Counted from the first letter of the stretch, positions 34,841 through 46,215 are shown. The stretch is DNA of 64,000 nucleotides from Salminus brasiliensis (GCF_030463535.1 NC_132894.1:35544808-35608807); one strand, 5' to 3'. Translations and numbers: made by a program. The notes: generated by a model from the sequence alone, not told the origin.

Positions 34841-37800
34841 CTACACCACAGTCTCCTTCCCTTTGTCCTTGAACAAGAAGTGCAGTGCCAGGTTTTGTTG
34901 GCGCTGGGGCGTCTGTTCGGGTCTGGGAATCTGCAGCCTCACTCTGGGGTTGGTCTCACTCCAGCTCCTGAACAGGTGAAGGTGGTAACGTAGGGACACC
35001 TGGGGGGGACAGAAAAAATATGGTCGTTTTCTGATCCTAACAGGACGTGGCCTAAAACTCAAATTTGTCAGAATAATTGGCCTAACAGGGCGTCTCCGTC
35101 ATTCGCACTCCGGGCCGGAGCGCTGCTGCTGCTACTGCACTATGGAGCTTTGGTGGTGGAGCTGCAGGAGGAGAACCTCTCTCCAGAACTGCTGTGTAAC
35201 GCTGCAGAACCCATAGAGTTATATTAGTGTAGAATCCTGTAGTATTACTCTACCACCTCAGCCCACGTGCTGCTCCACCTTCAGATCAAGCTTCTGAAGC
35301 TTGTCTCAGACTGTCCAGAAATGCGTCTGTACTGCTGTCCATGAGGGAGTTCTCAAAGCGTGATTTTGTATTTACTGCAGTGGAGTAAAGGTGAATTACA
35401 CTCCCAACCCATAGGGGGAGCCCAGGAGCAAACTGTACCAAATCTTGCATAATGCTGCTTTAAACGCAAGTCATCATAGCATATTAATTAAAAAGCAAAA
35501 TTTATGTTTTACTGATGTGCAACAAACTGGCAAAAGTTTGTGGACGTTCCTATCAACTATACATGTATATTAGAAAGACACTTGTGCTTCTATGAATAAG
35601 GAGGAACTCACAACAGTCCAGAAGAGGTAGATTGTGAAGAGGGCCAGTGTGAGCATGAGAAGTCCAAACGCCTCCATGCCGTTGCTGTAATAGAGGTCCA
35701 AGGCCCCCTGAACGCACAGCCAGCCAGACAGACTGGCCAGTGGCGTTATGAACAGGAAGCAGATTACGTCTCCACACAGCGTCCGCCTCTGCATGGATGG
35801 AGTGGCCAGCCACTAAAAGCAGCAGAAATGACCAGAATCAGAAAAGCTCTTCTATTTATTTACTGAGCAAAACTTTCTAATGTTACGTAACGTTGTCAGA
35901 AAAAGTGTGTAAAGCTTTGTTTTCAGTAACTGGTGTGACTCCATTGAGCAGCAATAAGTATTGGCCTCACTGAACTACTTCAGCTCAACTTCCGCTTCGT
36001 TACATGAGCTGTTGCAGGTACCTTTTGGGTCCTCCAGTGGCATTTATATTTGGGATTTCACTTTGCAATTTAAAAATGTGGAATTTCTCCTGCTTTTACT
36101 TTCATTGTATGCTTTCTATGTGCTGGGGTCATTGTCCTGCTGCGTGGCCCTTTCATGGTTAAGCTTCAGTTCACAGGAAAATACCCTGATGCTTTCCTGT
36201 AGAATTTGCTGGTAAAATCCAGAATTTATAGGTCCATCAATAACAGCCAGCCATTCCAAACCATTTACTCCCACCCCGTGTTTAACAGTCAGGATGAGGT
36301 CTTGTTGTCGGATTGCACCAATTAAACACTTTTTATTAAAACCAAAAAGTTCTATTTTGGATTAATCTGTCCAGTACATTTCCAGTACATCCACACAGTT
36401 TTCTCTATACCCCAAATGGTCTGAGAAGAAAGTCTGATGCCTGAGGTTTGCTTCTTTAGCTTCAGGCTAATGTAGCTAACTATAATGGAAGCATATTCCC
36501 CAGCCAGTGTTATCACATCGTTCATCATTAAAATAAATAAAAGTCACACTTCTGTATATTTTAGTCATATTGGTTTATTTTAGTCTGTGAGAATTATTAA
36601 TACAAATTAACAAGTTCATACATACTGCTAATATGTTAATGCTATAAAAAATTGACGTTAATATGAGCTAACCTCATATACTGTTTATATACGCTTATAT
36701 ATAGTACTTGTTATATTGTTGGTTAGAATTCTAATAAAGATTTTTCATTTTGTGGTCACTATTGCAGACGTCCAGCTTATCCATGTGGCCTTGAGTAAAC
36801 TTCAGACAGGCAGCGGTGTTCTTTTTGGACCGTAGATGCTGGTCTGACACCATCACAGACATTGGCGGGGAGGACCAACCACCTTTATTTAGATCCCGAT
36901 TACAGATTATTACAAGAGATTAAAGGTTAACATAACATGATGCCTATTGAAGCAATCAGGTCGGCTCAGTGTTTGTGTTGGGGCTTTAGTACGAATAAAC
37001 GATACGATAATAAATCAAAAGGCCATCAGCGACATTTCCTTTCTTTTATTATAACCCATCGGAGCACTGTTTGTTTGTTTCTGAAGGGGTTGAGGTAATT
37101 ATAGCTTCTCGTACATTAGATACAGCTCATATTCGCCCACAGAAGCACAGAAGTGTTGCTCAGATCCAGTCCTTGGGCCGCTGTGAAGCTAGCATCACTA
37201 GAAAGAGTGGTGTTTGATTTTTCTGTCCTGTGGGCCCCAGCAGACGGGCCGTAATCGTCAGCTTACTGGGTGCCAGTCCACACGGGCGAGATAAAGGACA
37301 TTAAGGAAGCAGAAAGCTGAAAGCCCCGGCCGGGCCTTGCTGGAATACACGCGCCATCTAATCTCATTACATGCTAAGTGGCTTTAGTGGTTAAAAGCAG
37401 CCGAGCTGCAGCAGACCCTCCAATGTGAACTCTGCCTATGGGTCTGGCCGGGACACAAGGACACGACTTCAGAGCCCTGCTGTTCACAAGTTTACAATCA
37501 CTGTGTTCAATATTATAAATGTGCTGCAGATAAATGTGTAAACTTCATATAATTAGAAGTTTTAATTAAACAAATATCAGTAATAAAGCTCTAATAATAT
37601 CCTCTAATAATATCCAGTATGAAGCTCTAATACCATTAATACCCAGTATGAAGCTCTAATAACATTAATTTCCAGTATGAAGCTCTAATAACATTAATAT
37701 CCAGTATGAAGCTCTAATACCATTAATACCCAGTATGAAGCTCTAATAACATTAATTTCCAGTATGAAGCTCTAATAACATTAATATCCAGTATGAAGCT

Positions 37801-39038
37801 CTAATAACATTAATACCCAGTATGAAGCTCTAATAACATTAATTTCCAGTATGAAGCTCTAATAACATTAATATCCAGTATGAAGCTCTAATAACATTAA
37901 TATCCAGAATGAAGCTCTAATAACATTAATTTCCAGTATGAAGCCCTAATAACATTAATATCCAGTATGAAGCTCTAATAACATTAATATCCAGTATGAA
38001 GTTCTAATAACATTAATATCCAGTATGAAGCTCTAATAACATTAATATCCAGTATGAAGCTCTAATAACATTAATATTCAGTATGAAGCTCTAATAACAA
38101 TAATATCCAGTATGAAGCTCTAATAGCATTAATATCCAGTATGAAGCTCTAATAACAATAATATCCAGTATGAAGCTCTAATAACATTAATACCCAGTAT
38201 GAAGCTCTAATAACATTAATATCCAGTATGAAGCTCTAATAACATTAATACCCAGTATGAAGCTCTAATAACAATAATATCCAGTATGAAGCTCTAATAA
38301 CATAATATAGAGAATTAACATTGGAATATTTACATCTAACATTAACATTAATATATAAATTAATTCATACTAATGTTAATAGTCTGAATTAATTAATAGT
38401 AAAAATATATGTATAATAACAATAAAATTACAATGTGTATTTAAAACCGAAGCTTAATATTTTAAGATGTCAGAATCCTCTCTCGCTGCCCCTAGTGGCC
38501 TAATCAAGCATCCCTCCATCCTGAGGAAGTGTTTAGTGCTGTGTTTACCTCAGTGAGAGGCTTTGGCAGGCGCTCCAGCGCAAACTCGAAGTGGCAGAGC
38601 TCACAGTGGCCGGTGCCAGAGGCGGTGAGCCAATGCTCCAGACACACCCTGTGCACCATGGCCAGCGTCCCTGCACACTCACACGGGGATAAGAGGTCCC
38701 CTGCGCTGCGGCCTTCGTGGCAAATCCGGCAGAAGGGCTCCTCTCCATTCAGACTGAGAGAGACAGATTGTGTTAATGGCCAGAGAGATTAGCAAAGCAT
38801 GAGTAAAGAGCTGCTTTCCTGAACTTCCCTCTAACCATGCGGAGAAACCTTATGAACACTGACAGCTGACCCACCTGCTGCAGCTGGTTGCCGGGACCAT
38901 CGATGGTACGTGAGCTGGAGAACAGATCACCTCCTGCAACACAGTTGTGGAAGCCTCCTCTGCTTCATGCTTCGTCTCGGACTCCTCCAGCCCTGCTGGG
39001 CCTGCCTCGGGCCCCGCTGACCGTTCCTCACCCTGCAT
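34841..39038 (-). CDS. RING-CH E3 ubiquitin ligase, MARCHF2/MARCHF3 group
   Basis: Membrane-bound ligase that ubiquitinates endosomal and surface proteins. Exons in transcription order: 39038-38875, 38753-38549, 35812-35612 and 34999-34841; frames join to 242 aa, close to MARCHF2 (246) and MARCHF3 (253). The RING-CH at about residues 62-110 keeps all eight zinc ligands: C-x2-C, then C-x-C-x7-H-x2-C, then C-x12-C-x2-C. Exon 3 encodes two membrane helices (about 138-158 and 170-190) with [14 protein letters not shown]. The C-terminus KETVV is a PDZ ligand as in MARCHF3. The start is set by ATG at 39,038; in-frame TGA at 39,060-39,062 closes the frame upstream, after a good acceptor near 39,082. 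The first 55 residues do not resemble the MARCHF2/3 N-termini I recall. Tail to tail with the lamin, about 0.5 kb between the poly(A) signal and this stop codon. Family sure; which paralogue is not. Confidence 0.9.
35870..36470. mobile_element. Degenerate Tc1-like remnant in MARCHF intron
   Basis: Patchy similarity to an antisense Tc1-type element: a stretch with CACCCCGTGTTTAACAGTCA and AGTTCTATTTTGGATTAATC corresponds to the reverse complement of the block around the catalytic core. The frame is destroyed by indels. Confidence 0.45.
36770..37500. other. Unique intronic island, possible enhancer
   Basis: Inside the 2.7-kb MARCHF intron, 37,010-37,450 is non-repetitive with balanced composition and several homeobox-like TAATT/ATTA sites, unlike the AT-rich flanks. 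It resembles vertebrate conserved non-coding DNA by eye only. Confidence 0.25.
37590..38305. repeat. 29-bp minisatellite in MARCHF intron
   Basis: About 24 head-to-tail copies of ATCCAGTATGAAGCTCTAATAACATTAAT. In the left half, variants CCC, TTC and ATC before the CAG rotate in fixed order, forming an 87-bp three-unit higher-order repeat. The right half is more uniform or mixed. Units are highly similar, suggesting recent expansion. Confidence 0.95.
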
Positions 39039-39199
39039 TGCCTCTACACACGCTGCCCTTCATACCCCAAACCTTCACTGAGCGAGAAAGGGGAAGAGGA
39101 CATCAGCCATCTTCAGGCTGACCTAAGCAGCCCAGTACACTCATGTTTACAAGCAATTCATGCTGGTTCTGAAATTGGAGCCGACGTTTTCTTCAGCTT

Positions 39200-39960
39200 T
39201 CTAAACTGGTAGCTGGTTTCAGAGGGTCTAAGCTGGTGTTTGATGGTCAAAGTGGTCCATGGTGCAAGTGGACATTCAGATAACATACCCTATACATACC
39301 CTAACATACCCTATACTGGTAAGCTAGCTGGTCTATGTGTATGTTGCTGGTGGACCTGCTTGGTCATGCTGGTCATTCTGGATCAACCTTGGTCTTGCTG
39401 GTGATGATGGTCAACCAGCTTGGTCTTACTGGTCAGCCACCCTAGTTTTACTGGTCATGCTGGTCGACCAGCTTGGTCTTGCTAGTCATTCTGGATCAAC
39501 CTTGTTCCTGTCAGTGATGCTGGTCAACCAGTTTGGTCTTGCTGCTCATGCTGGTCAACCAGCTTCGTCATGCTGGTCATTCTGAACCAACCTTGGTCTT
39601 GCTGGTGAAGCTGGTTAACCAGCTTGGGATGCTGGGCATGCTGATTGTCCAGCTTGCTGGTGATGCTGGTCAGCCACCCTAGTTTTTCTGGTCATGCTGG
39701 TCAACCAGCTTGGTCCTGCTAGTCATTCTGGATCTACCTTGGTCTTGCTGGTGATGCTGGTCAACCAGTTTGGGGTGCTGGTCATGCTGGTCAACCAGCT
39801 TCATCATGCTGGTCATGCTGGTCGACCTGCTTGGTCTTGCTGGTCATTCTGGATCAACCTTGGTCTTGCTGGTGCTTGTAGACCAGCTAAACCAACAAAC
39901 AACAAACTTGGCTATGCTAGCTAAGAGCTAAGCTGGTCAAGCTGCTGAACCAGCTGGGAG
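39200..39960. repeat. GCTGGTCATGCTGGTCnACCAGCTTGGT array
   Basis: Largest of three arrays of this family in the window. Units combine TGCTGGTCATGCTGGTC with ACCAGCTTGGTCTTGCTGGT and a TTCTGGATCAACCTTGGTC variant that recurs about every 110-120 bp. It starts about 160 bp upstream of the first mapped MARCHF exon, so it lies in the promoter or first intron of that gene. Confidence 0.9.
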
Positions 39961-40184
39961 CTTCTGCAGGGAGGTTCTCACAGGATTTAGGCATATACAC
40001 AAAAAGCACTCTGGACCTGCTTCACACTGTAGGTCCAAATGTTTAGCTAGCATCTAAAGCTAACCCGTTTCTGTAGTCCCAGTTCAGACAAACAGTCACT
40101 CAGAGCAGTTCCGCTCCATTCTGGAGAAACTGTTCACAGTGGTGCTGAGCAGAGCCATCTGCTGAAGCCTTCACAGAAGGTGAT

Positions 40185-40529
40185 TAGTTGAAATACATAC
40201 ATTTACCACTGTTTTACCATCATCACCATTCCATCTAAAACTAAAACAATGTTCTAGATAACCTCCCCCAGTCAAATCTGTTCACACGTCTGAAGCTCTA
40301 ATAAAAGCTCCTCACAGAAAGTTCTTCACCTAATGGTGATGAAGACGCTGCCTGATGCCTGAGACACGGTTCTACCAGAGTTCTGTGAAGAGTTCGGCTC
40401 TAGAACCTGCTTTTAAAATCAGATCATTAAAATGGTGGAGGGATACATGCTGCAGGGTGTAGTGCAGCTACAGAAAGTAGTCCCTAAAGAGAACTGGATT
40501 AGTGGAGATTCTCTATTCACTATTTTACC

Positions 40530-40561
<32 letters not shown>

Positions 40562-40830
40562 TCCATATAAAACTCAGAAGACTCGTGTTGTAGCTTCACT
40601 GGTGGGTTTGGATAGGAACTAAACTATGGGCTGTATCTGTGTGGTAGTCATGGCAACCGACACCTGGTTCTATTCACCACCACTGTAAAGAAATCTGAGT
40701 AGGTAAGTTTCTCTAAAATGAAACATTCAACACCAAATCTCGACATTTTCATGTTTACATTTCAACTTTTACATTATTTAGAACCTTAAAAAAATCTGTT
40801 GAATTCCCCTTCAAGAAAAACTCAGCACTG
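40185..40830 (-). mobile_element. Family R element copy 3
   Basis: Reverse-strand copy sharing CTCCTCACAGAAAGTTCTTC, AGACGCTGCCTGATGCCTGA and a (TCA)n tract at 40,533-40,560 with the copy at 43.1 kb. It ends near GAATTCCCCTTCA, a diverged form of the family terminus. Confidence 0.75.
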
Positions 40831-41122
40831 TTCTAATTGCCATAGAAACGTATTATAACCTTATGGTACGCATTAAAGGGTTAAACAATGACTGTCACAA
40901 CACCATTCACAACTCTTACCAGCCTGCCATCCAGAGTGTGGAAACGAAGAGTCCCAAAGCCCTGGAGATGCTAAGCTTCAGTCATCCATCCCAGCCAGAT
41001 GTAGCGGTCCTGTTTCTCCTTGTGTAAAACACCAACGGCTTACAGGCATCATGCGTCAGATCTCACAAACTCCAAGAACTAACCCACTGTAAGATTCCCA
41101 GAGGACTGAAAAAGAGTGTGAC

Positions 41123-41140
41123 TGACTCTCTCTCTCTCTC

Positions 41141-41184
<44 letters not shown>

Positions 41185-41202
41185 TCTCTCTCTCTTTCCC
41201 TC
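41123..41202. repeat. (CT)n microsatellite
   Basis: CT dinucleotide run with a few CCCT interruptions. The SLSLSL ORF over it is an artefact. Confidence 0.95.
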
Positions 41203-41654
41203 CTCACTCTCCCCAGGCCTTTTCTTTGGCTACTCAGATTAGCATTGAGCTGAAGGTCGTTGGTGAGAATAGCCAGGGATTAGCACAGGGCAGACGAGCC
41301 GAATGGAAATCCTTTTCACATCAGCAATGTTGGACTATAGAAGCAGCTCCTTTGCCCAAACCCCCCTAATCCAGTTAGCCGCTGGCAATAGCTTTCATTT
41401 GTCTGACATTAGGGAACTTTCTTTTTTTTTTTAGGGCCTGCTAGCCAAGTTCAAACATAGTCTAGGAGCCTATATATAAGTGTTTGTGGAGAAGCTGTAC
41501 ACATTAGATCACACAGGCCTAAAAAAAAAGAAGGGTTCACTAAATGGTCCTTGGCTTGGATGTACAGTTCTTGGACTACACGTTTACGTCATGTGGACTT
41601 TCGGTAAACTTTTTAAAGACAAATATTAGTTCTGAAGGGAAGCAAACGTCCATG

Positions 41655-41800
41655 TGGTAGACCAGGGTTCGATTCCTGGTCTGGGTGACTATATACTGCG
41701 CTGCACCAACAAGAGTCCTTGGGCAAGACTCCTAACACTGCATTAGCCCACCTGTGTGATATGAGTAAGTCGCGTTGGATAAGAGCATCAGCTAAATGCA
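41655..41800 (+). mobile_element. tRNA-derived SINE with L2-type tail
   Basis: The head has the B box AGGGTTCGATTCCTGGTCT. The body has CTTGGGCAAGACTCCTAACA. The tail AAGTCGCGTTGGATAAGAGC and TCAGCTAAATGCA is the conserved 3' region shared by fish V-SINE-type elements and L2 LINEs. Confidence 0.75.
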
Positions 41801-42354
41801 GTGTAGTGTGAATCTGGCTAATGTTCGTTATACTGAGTAGAATTGTCGTGATGAACGGACCAATAGAAATGCTCCAAAATGATTTCCCTTGAAAAATCCT
41901 TCTGCTGTGAAGTTGCCATTGTGGATTTGTGCTTTTACAGAAAACAGTCCTGGCACAGAGCCTTAGAACCTCCAGAAGGTCTTGAGTGTTAAATCTAGAG
42001 AGGGTAACAATGTTCCAGTGGTTTGCCGTTAGCTTACCGCTAACATAGTATAGTATAAATGCAGAAATCTCAAACTGAAATTAGCATTACATGTGGCTAT
42101 ACATCAGAACGTGATTGGTCGATTCGTCTGTCACTCCTGGTGGTTAAATTTGATGCCTTTAGGCCGTTGTACTCTTGAAGTCCCAACCAATAGGAGAGCG
42201 TGCTTGGCCACATCTACCCAGACAGCTAGCGTAGACTGATTGACTGCACTGGTTTTCATTTCAACCCGCTTGCTGCCAATCTGAACTTTGAAATAAAAAA
42301 ACAGTCCCGTGATACTGGTGAGGTTAACATCCATTTCTAAATCCCAGTAATCAG

Positions 42355-42760
42355 AAATTAGGCCTTCTCTGACCTTGCTAAAACCAGTGCTAGCATCGCG
42401 AGGCCTGATTTCCGTCTGGACTTGGGTCTATTTTTCTCCGGGACGTTATTTATGTAAATCCCCCAGACACGGGCATATGGCCTCTGAGGCAGACAGATAT
42501 TGAAGGTGTAGAAACATGGGGCTTTAATGCCGTAACCAGACAGTCGTGAATGCAAACAGAAGAAAAGGAGAACGAGCGATTTCCTCTGAAATGTGAGAAA
42601 GTGAACTCCCACCAGAGAGAGCTTAGGGAAATCAGCCATGAGGGCAGCCAGTCACTTCCATTCAGGCTTATGGGCGGCTGTGTCTGCGTCTGCAGGGCCG
42701 CTCAGATGAAAGCTCAGAAGTAGGAAACGCAGGAGACTCAGTGTGTTTGCTTTATCTCTA

Positions 42761-42840
<80 letters not shown>

Positions 42841-42960
42841 ATGCTAATCCTGTCTCCTATTCAGCTCCTTCTTTGAAGGCCTGTGGAGACGGACATCATG
42901 GAATTCCTTCATGAATGGAGCGACTGGGTGAATAATTCCTTTAGGCATTTAGGGGAGACC
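42355..42960. other. Unique island split by a (CT)n tract
   Basis: Sequence at 42,380-42,640 and 42,845-42,965 is non-repetitive and balanced in composition, separated by a CT microsatellite (about 42,757-42,836). The 93-codon minus-strand ORF in the first part has no recognisable domain. These are conserved non-coding candidates by appearance only. Confidence 0.25.
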
Positions 42961-43084
42961 CCGGCGCTGTGCGTTGTGGAAGAGCACTTCTGCTGCCCAC
43001 TAGGTGTCCAGTTTTTAAGAGGTGCTGGTTGACTGATTTTCCAAAATTCATAGAGAACTAAAGGACTAAGATGTAAGCAGACTC

Positions 43085-43500
43085 ATTTAGAGTGGGGGGT
43101 TGGTGTGAAACGTTCGGTTCTAGATAACCTGGAGCAGACGTCTGAAGCTCTAATAATAAAAGCTCCTCACAGAAAGTTCTTCACCTAATGGTGATGAAGA
43201 CGCTGCCTGATGCCTGAGACACTGTTCTACCAGAGTTCTGTGAAGAGTTCGGCTCTAGAACCTGCTTTTAAAATCAGATCATTAAAATGGTGGAGGGATA
43301 CATGCTGCAGGGTGTAGTGCAGCTACAGAAAGTAGTCCCTAAAGAAAACTGCATTAGTTCAGATTCTCTATTCACTATTTTACCCTCATCATCATCATCA
43401 TCATCATTTTATATAAAACTCGTGCAGCTTCACTGGTGGGTTTGGATAGGAGATAAAATATGGGATATATCAGTGTTGTCGTCATGGCGACCAACATGAT
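43085..43500 (-). mobile_element. Family R element copy 4
   Basis: Nearly identical over about 350 bp to the copy at 40.2 kb (both read GTGAAGAGTTCGGCTCTAGA and GGTGGAGGGATACATGCTGC), so these two are closer to each other than to the plus-strand copies. Truncated, non-coding. Confidence 0.75.
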
Positions 43501-43965
43501 GAATGGAACCTCTAACAGCCTAATAGTTCTGAAGATTTTGGGCCTATTTTGAAAACACCAGTTCACATGTGGGCACTTACTGTACTAAACCAGCGAACTG
43601 CAGGAGGTTAGCGAGCGTATTTAAAAGCACCTGCTATCTGAAGCATATTTTTAAACCCCTGCCCTTTTAAAGGAAGCCCCCCCGTCTCTTCGGACAGCGG
43701 TGGGCTAAAAAGAACCCCTCGGCTGGCGCTATCAGAGCGCTATCTAAAGTAGGAGAGTGCCGTCTCCCTTCCCGGACGTTTTTAAACATGGAGCTCTGAA
43801 GACATGAGAGGACAGGAGGAGGCACCATGTGACCTGCTGTGAAGTGGCCAGTGTCGGGGGCCTTATCTCTGAATGGAGGAGGGATGGCTCTGGGCAGTGA
43901 TGGAAACTAGAGTGGATCTATTTGGGGTGCTCTACTGGGCCTTACTTCATCGGCCTCTCAGAGCC

Positions 43966-45899
43966 ATGACCGAGTGGACTCTGCTGAAGCGGCTGCTGGA
44001 CGCCGTACACCAGCACTCCACCATGATCGGCCGCCTCTGGCTGACCGTGATGGTCATTTTCCGGCTGCTGGTGGTCGCCGTGGCGGCGGAGGACGTGTAT
44101 GCGGACGAGCAGGACATGTTTGTGTGCGACACGCTGCAGCCTGGATGTCCCAACGTGTGTTACGACGCCTTCGCGCCCATTTCTCAGCCTCGGTTCTGGG
44201 TCTTCCACATCATCGCTGTGTCCACGCCTTCGCTCTGCTTCATCATCTACACCTGGCACAACCTGGCCAAGAGGGCACCTGCACCTGGGCAGTGAGACGC
44301 TTTTCTTATTGTTATTATTACAAGACTTGTAAGGTGTTCTGTTAATGAGTTAACCTAGGGCTGGTAGAACGTTGCCTGGACGGGTCTTGGTGATGCACAT
44401 TACTAATAGAGGTATTGATAGATACCTGACTGGATCTGGTTCCAGTGACTTCTGTCAAGGGGTGGATCTATTAGGCAGCAGGTGAGACACTTTGACAAGA
44501 ACCCAACTGTGATGTTCTAGACAATGACAGGGCCAGAACATCTCCAGAACATCAGCAAGCAGGTCTTGTGGGGTGTTCCTGGTATGCAGTGGTCAGTACC
44601 CACCAAAAAGTGCTCCAACAGGCTCCCAAGTTTCACTGATGCTCATGGAGGTCCCACCTCAGAACTTATAGGACTTAAAGGATCTGCTGCTAATGTTTGA
44701 AGGTGGCCTGATAGATACCACAGCAAAGGTCTTCAGAGTCCATGTCTTGATGGGTCAGCTATTGGGCTCATTGATCAAATGGGGAGTGAAGGCTTGACAC
44801 TATGATTTAAAGGGCCAGAGCTGTTTTAGTGGCACGAGGGGGATCTAGACAATATTAGGCTGGTGCTTTTAATGTTATGGCTGATCAGTGTATAACATTT
44901 ATTAGTAGATGGTTCCAGCTACAGTGTAGAGCCATCTAACACTTTGGACATTGGCCAAATCTAAACATCTGAGGATCAATAAAAAAAATATGATATGATT
45001 ACGATATCATCCCTAATTGTAATATTTCAATGCAATTCATTTCCCTCAGGTCCAATAAGAGCTTGGGCCAAAGCTTGGCTGATGTTTTGGAGGGCATTGG
45101 AGCCCAGAGCATCCAGAAGAACATCCAGAAGAGCGCCTGTGTGTCTCTGACCTGCTCCCAGGCCAAGCAAGCTTGCGGCCTGAGCTGTGACTCCGACAGC
45201 TGTTCCATCACATCCCACAGGCACCTGGGCCACAGCCTGGTCAATGTTCTGGAGGGCATCGGAGCCCGCTCTGGCCAGAAGAGCGCCCCGAAAAACGCCT
45301 GCGTGTCTCTGACATGCTCCGTAGATCGCGGAGCTCCAGACGGAAGCTCTTCCGGAGTCCTGTCCAAAATCTATGTTTTCCACGTGTGTTTCCGGGCCAT
45401 GCTGGAGGTGGGCTTCCTCGTGACCCAGTGGCTTCTCTTCGGTTTCCGCGTCCCAGCTCATTTTGTTTGCGCCGTCCCACCGTGCTCACAAAGAGTGGAC
45501 TGCTACGTCTCACGGCCGACGGAGAAGACCATCTTCCTCATCTTCATGTTCTCTGTGGGGGCCTTCTGCATCTTCCTGAACTTCCTGGAGCTCAACCACC
45601 TCGGCTGGAAGAAGATCAAGAAGTCCATGAGGATGAAGGACGGGTACGGAGCCACGAACCACGACGGACAGTCCGTGGCCTCTCTGACCTTCAGAGAAGT
45701 AACCAGCACCACTTCTCTGCCCACGCTGGACCTGGTGCTGGATCACAGGCCTGACTGGACGTGTGCTGGAAACTGTTCTCCAGTCAAAGACGGGAGGGAA
45801 GACAAACCAGTGCACAAACCAGTACAGCCACCCAAAGGGAAAGTACAGTCCCATAGAGGAAAAGTGTCCAAACCGAGAGGTGCTGAGGTGTGGATATGA
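43966..45899 (+). CDS. Delta-type (GJD/Cx36-like) connexin
   Basis: Gap-junction channel subunit with four membrane helices. Exon 1 43966-44291 and exon 2 45050-45899 join in frame (CA+G) to 391 aa. Start chosen at MTEW, the usual connexin N-terminus; the ATG at 43,873 is upstream in frame. E1 has C54-x6-C61-x3-C65 ([10 protein letters not shown]) and E2 has C249-x4-C254-x5-C260, followed by [10 protein letters not shown]1 about 20-40, TM2 76-96, TM3 217-242, TM4 269-289. HSTMIGR and [10 protein letters not shown] are Cx36-like; the E2 flank FGFRV also recalls GJD3. The cytoplasmic loop (about 97-215) is long, carries seven cysteines and contains a 33-residue segment twice (113-145 and 167-199, spaced 54 aa). 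The intron lies in the loop, not after about 71 coding nt as in GJD2. If unspliced, TGA follows at codon 110. The tail ends EVWI, a possible PDZ ligand. Family sure; orthology unsure. Confidence 0.9.
44500..44897 (-). mobile_element. Family D element in the connexin intron
   Basis: Carries CAGAACATCTCCAGAACATC, AGGACTTAAAGGATCTGCTG and the family end TTATGGCTGATCAGTGTATA at 44,877-44,896. It accounts for about half of the single connexin intron. Non-coding. Confidence 0.65.
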
Positions 45900-46069
45900 G
45901 TTTATGGTCCAACATTTCAGACTTTGTGACTTTGTGAACTTTATGGTGAGTCTTAAAGTTGTGCAATTCCAACACCATCTCGAAAACCAGCCTCATTTAA
46001 CTGGTCTGTTTATACTCCACCCATAAAAGTTTGGTGATGTTTGGTGACACTTCAGTTTAAAAGGACATT

Positions 46070-46215
46070 ATCGTGTAGATTTAGGCCATTTGCTGAGTCT
46101 CTTATCCAGAGTGGCTCACATTAGAACCATGAAGTCAACCACATTGAACCATTAGAACCAGGTAGAAGAATGTAGTAGTCAGGTTCCAGCCCAAGGACTC
46201 TTAAACCAGCCTAGT
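46070..46215 (-). mobile_element. SINE/L2 tail fragment
   Basis: The reverse strand reads CCACTCTGGATAAGAGACTC and AGCAAATGGCC, the diverged L2/SINE 3' consensus, with TCCTTGGGCTGGAACCTGAC upstream. Diverged and truncated. Confidence 0.55.

Noticed and set aside
38529-38792. 87-codon plus-strand ORF at 38.5-38.8 kb
   Set aside because: It is the antisense shadow of the MARCHF RING-CH exon.
41655-41690. tRNA gene, because of a good B box (GGTTCGATTCC)
   Set aside because: No cloverleaf can be completed. The sequence continues into a SINE body and L2-type tail. The same holds at 23.48, 46.63 and 62.22 kb.
45241-45854. Minus-strand ORFs of 90-144 codons opposite connexin exon 2
   Set aside because: Antisense shadows of a GC-rich coding exon. 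The plus-strand frame holds all connexin motifs.
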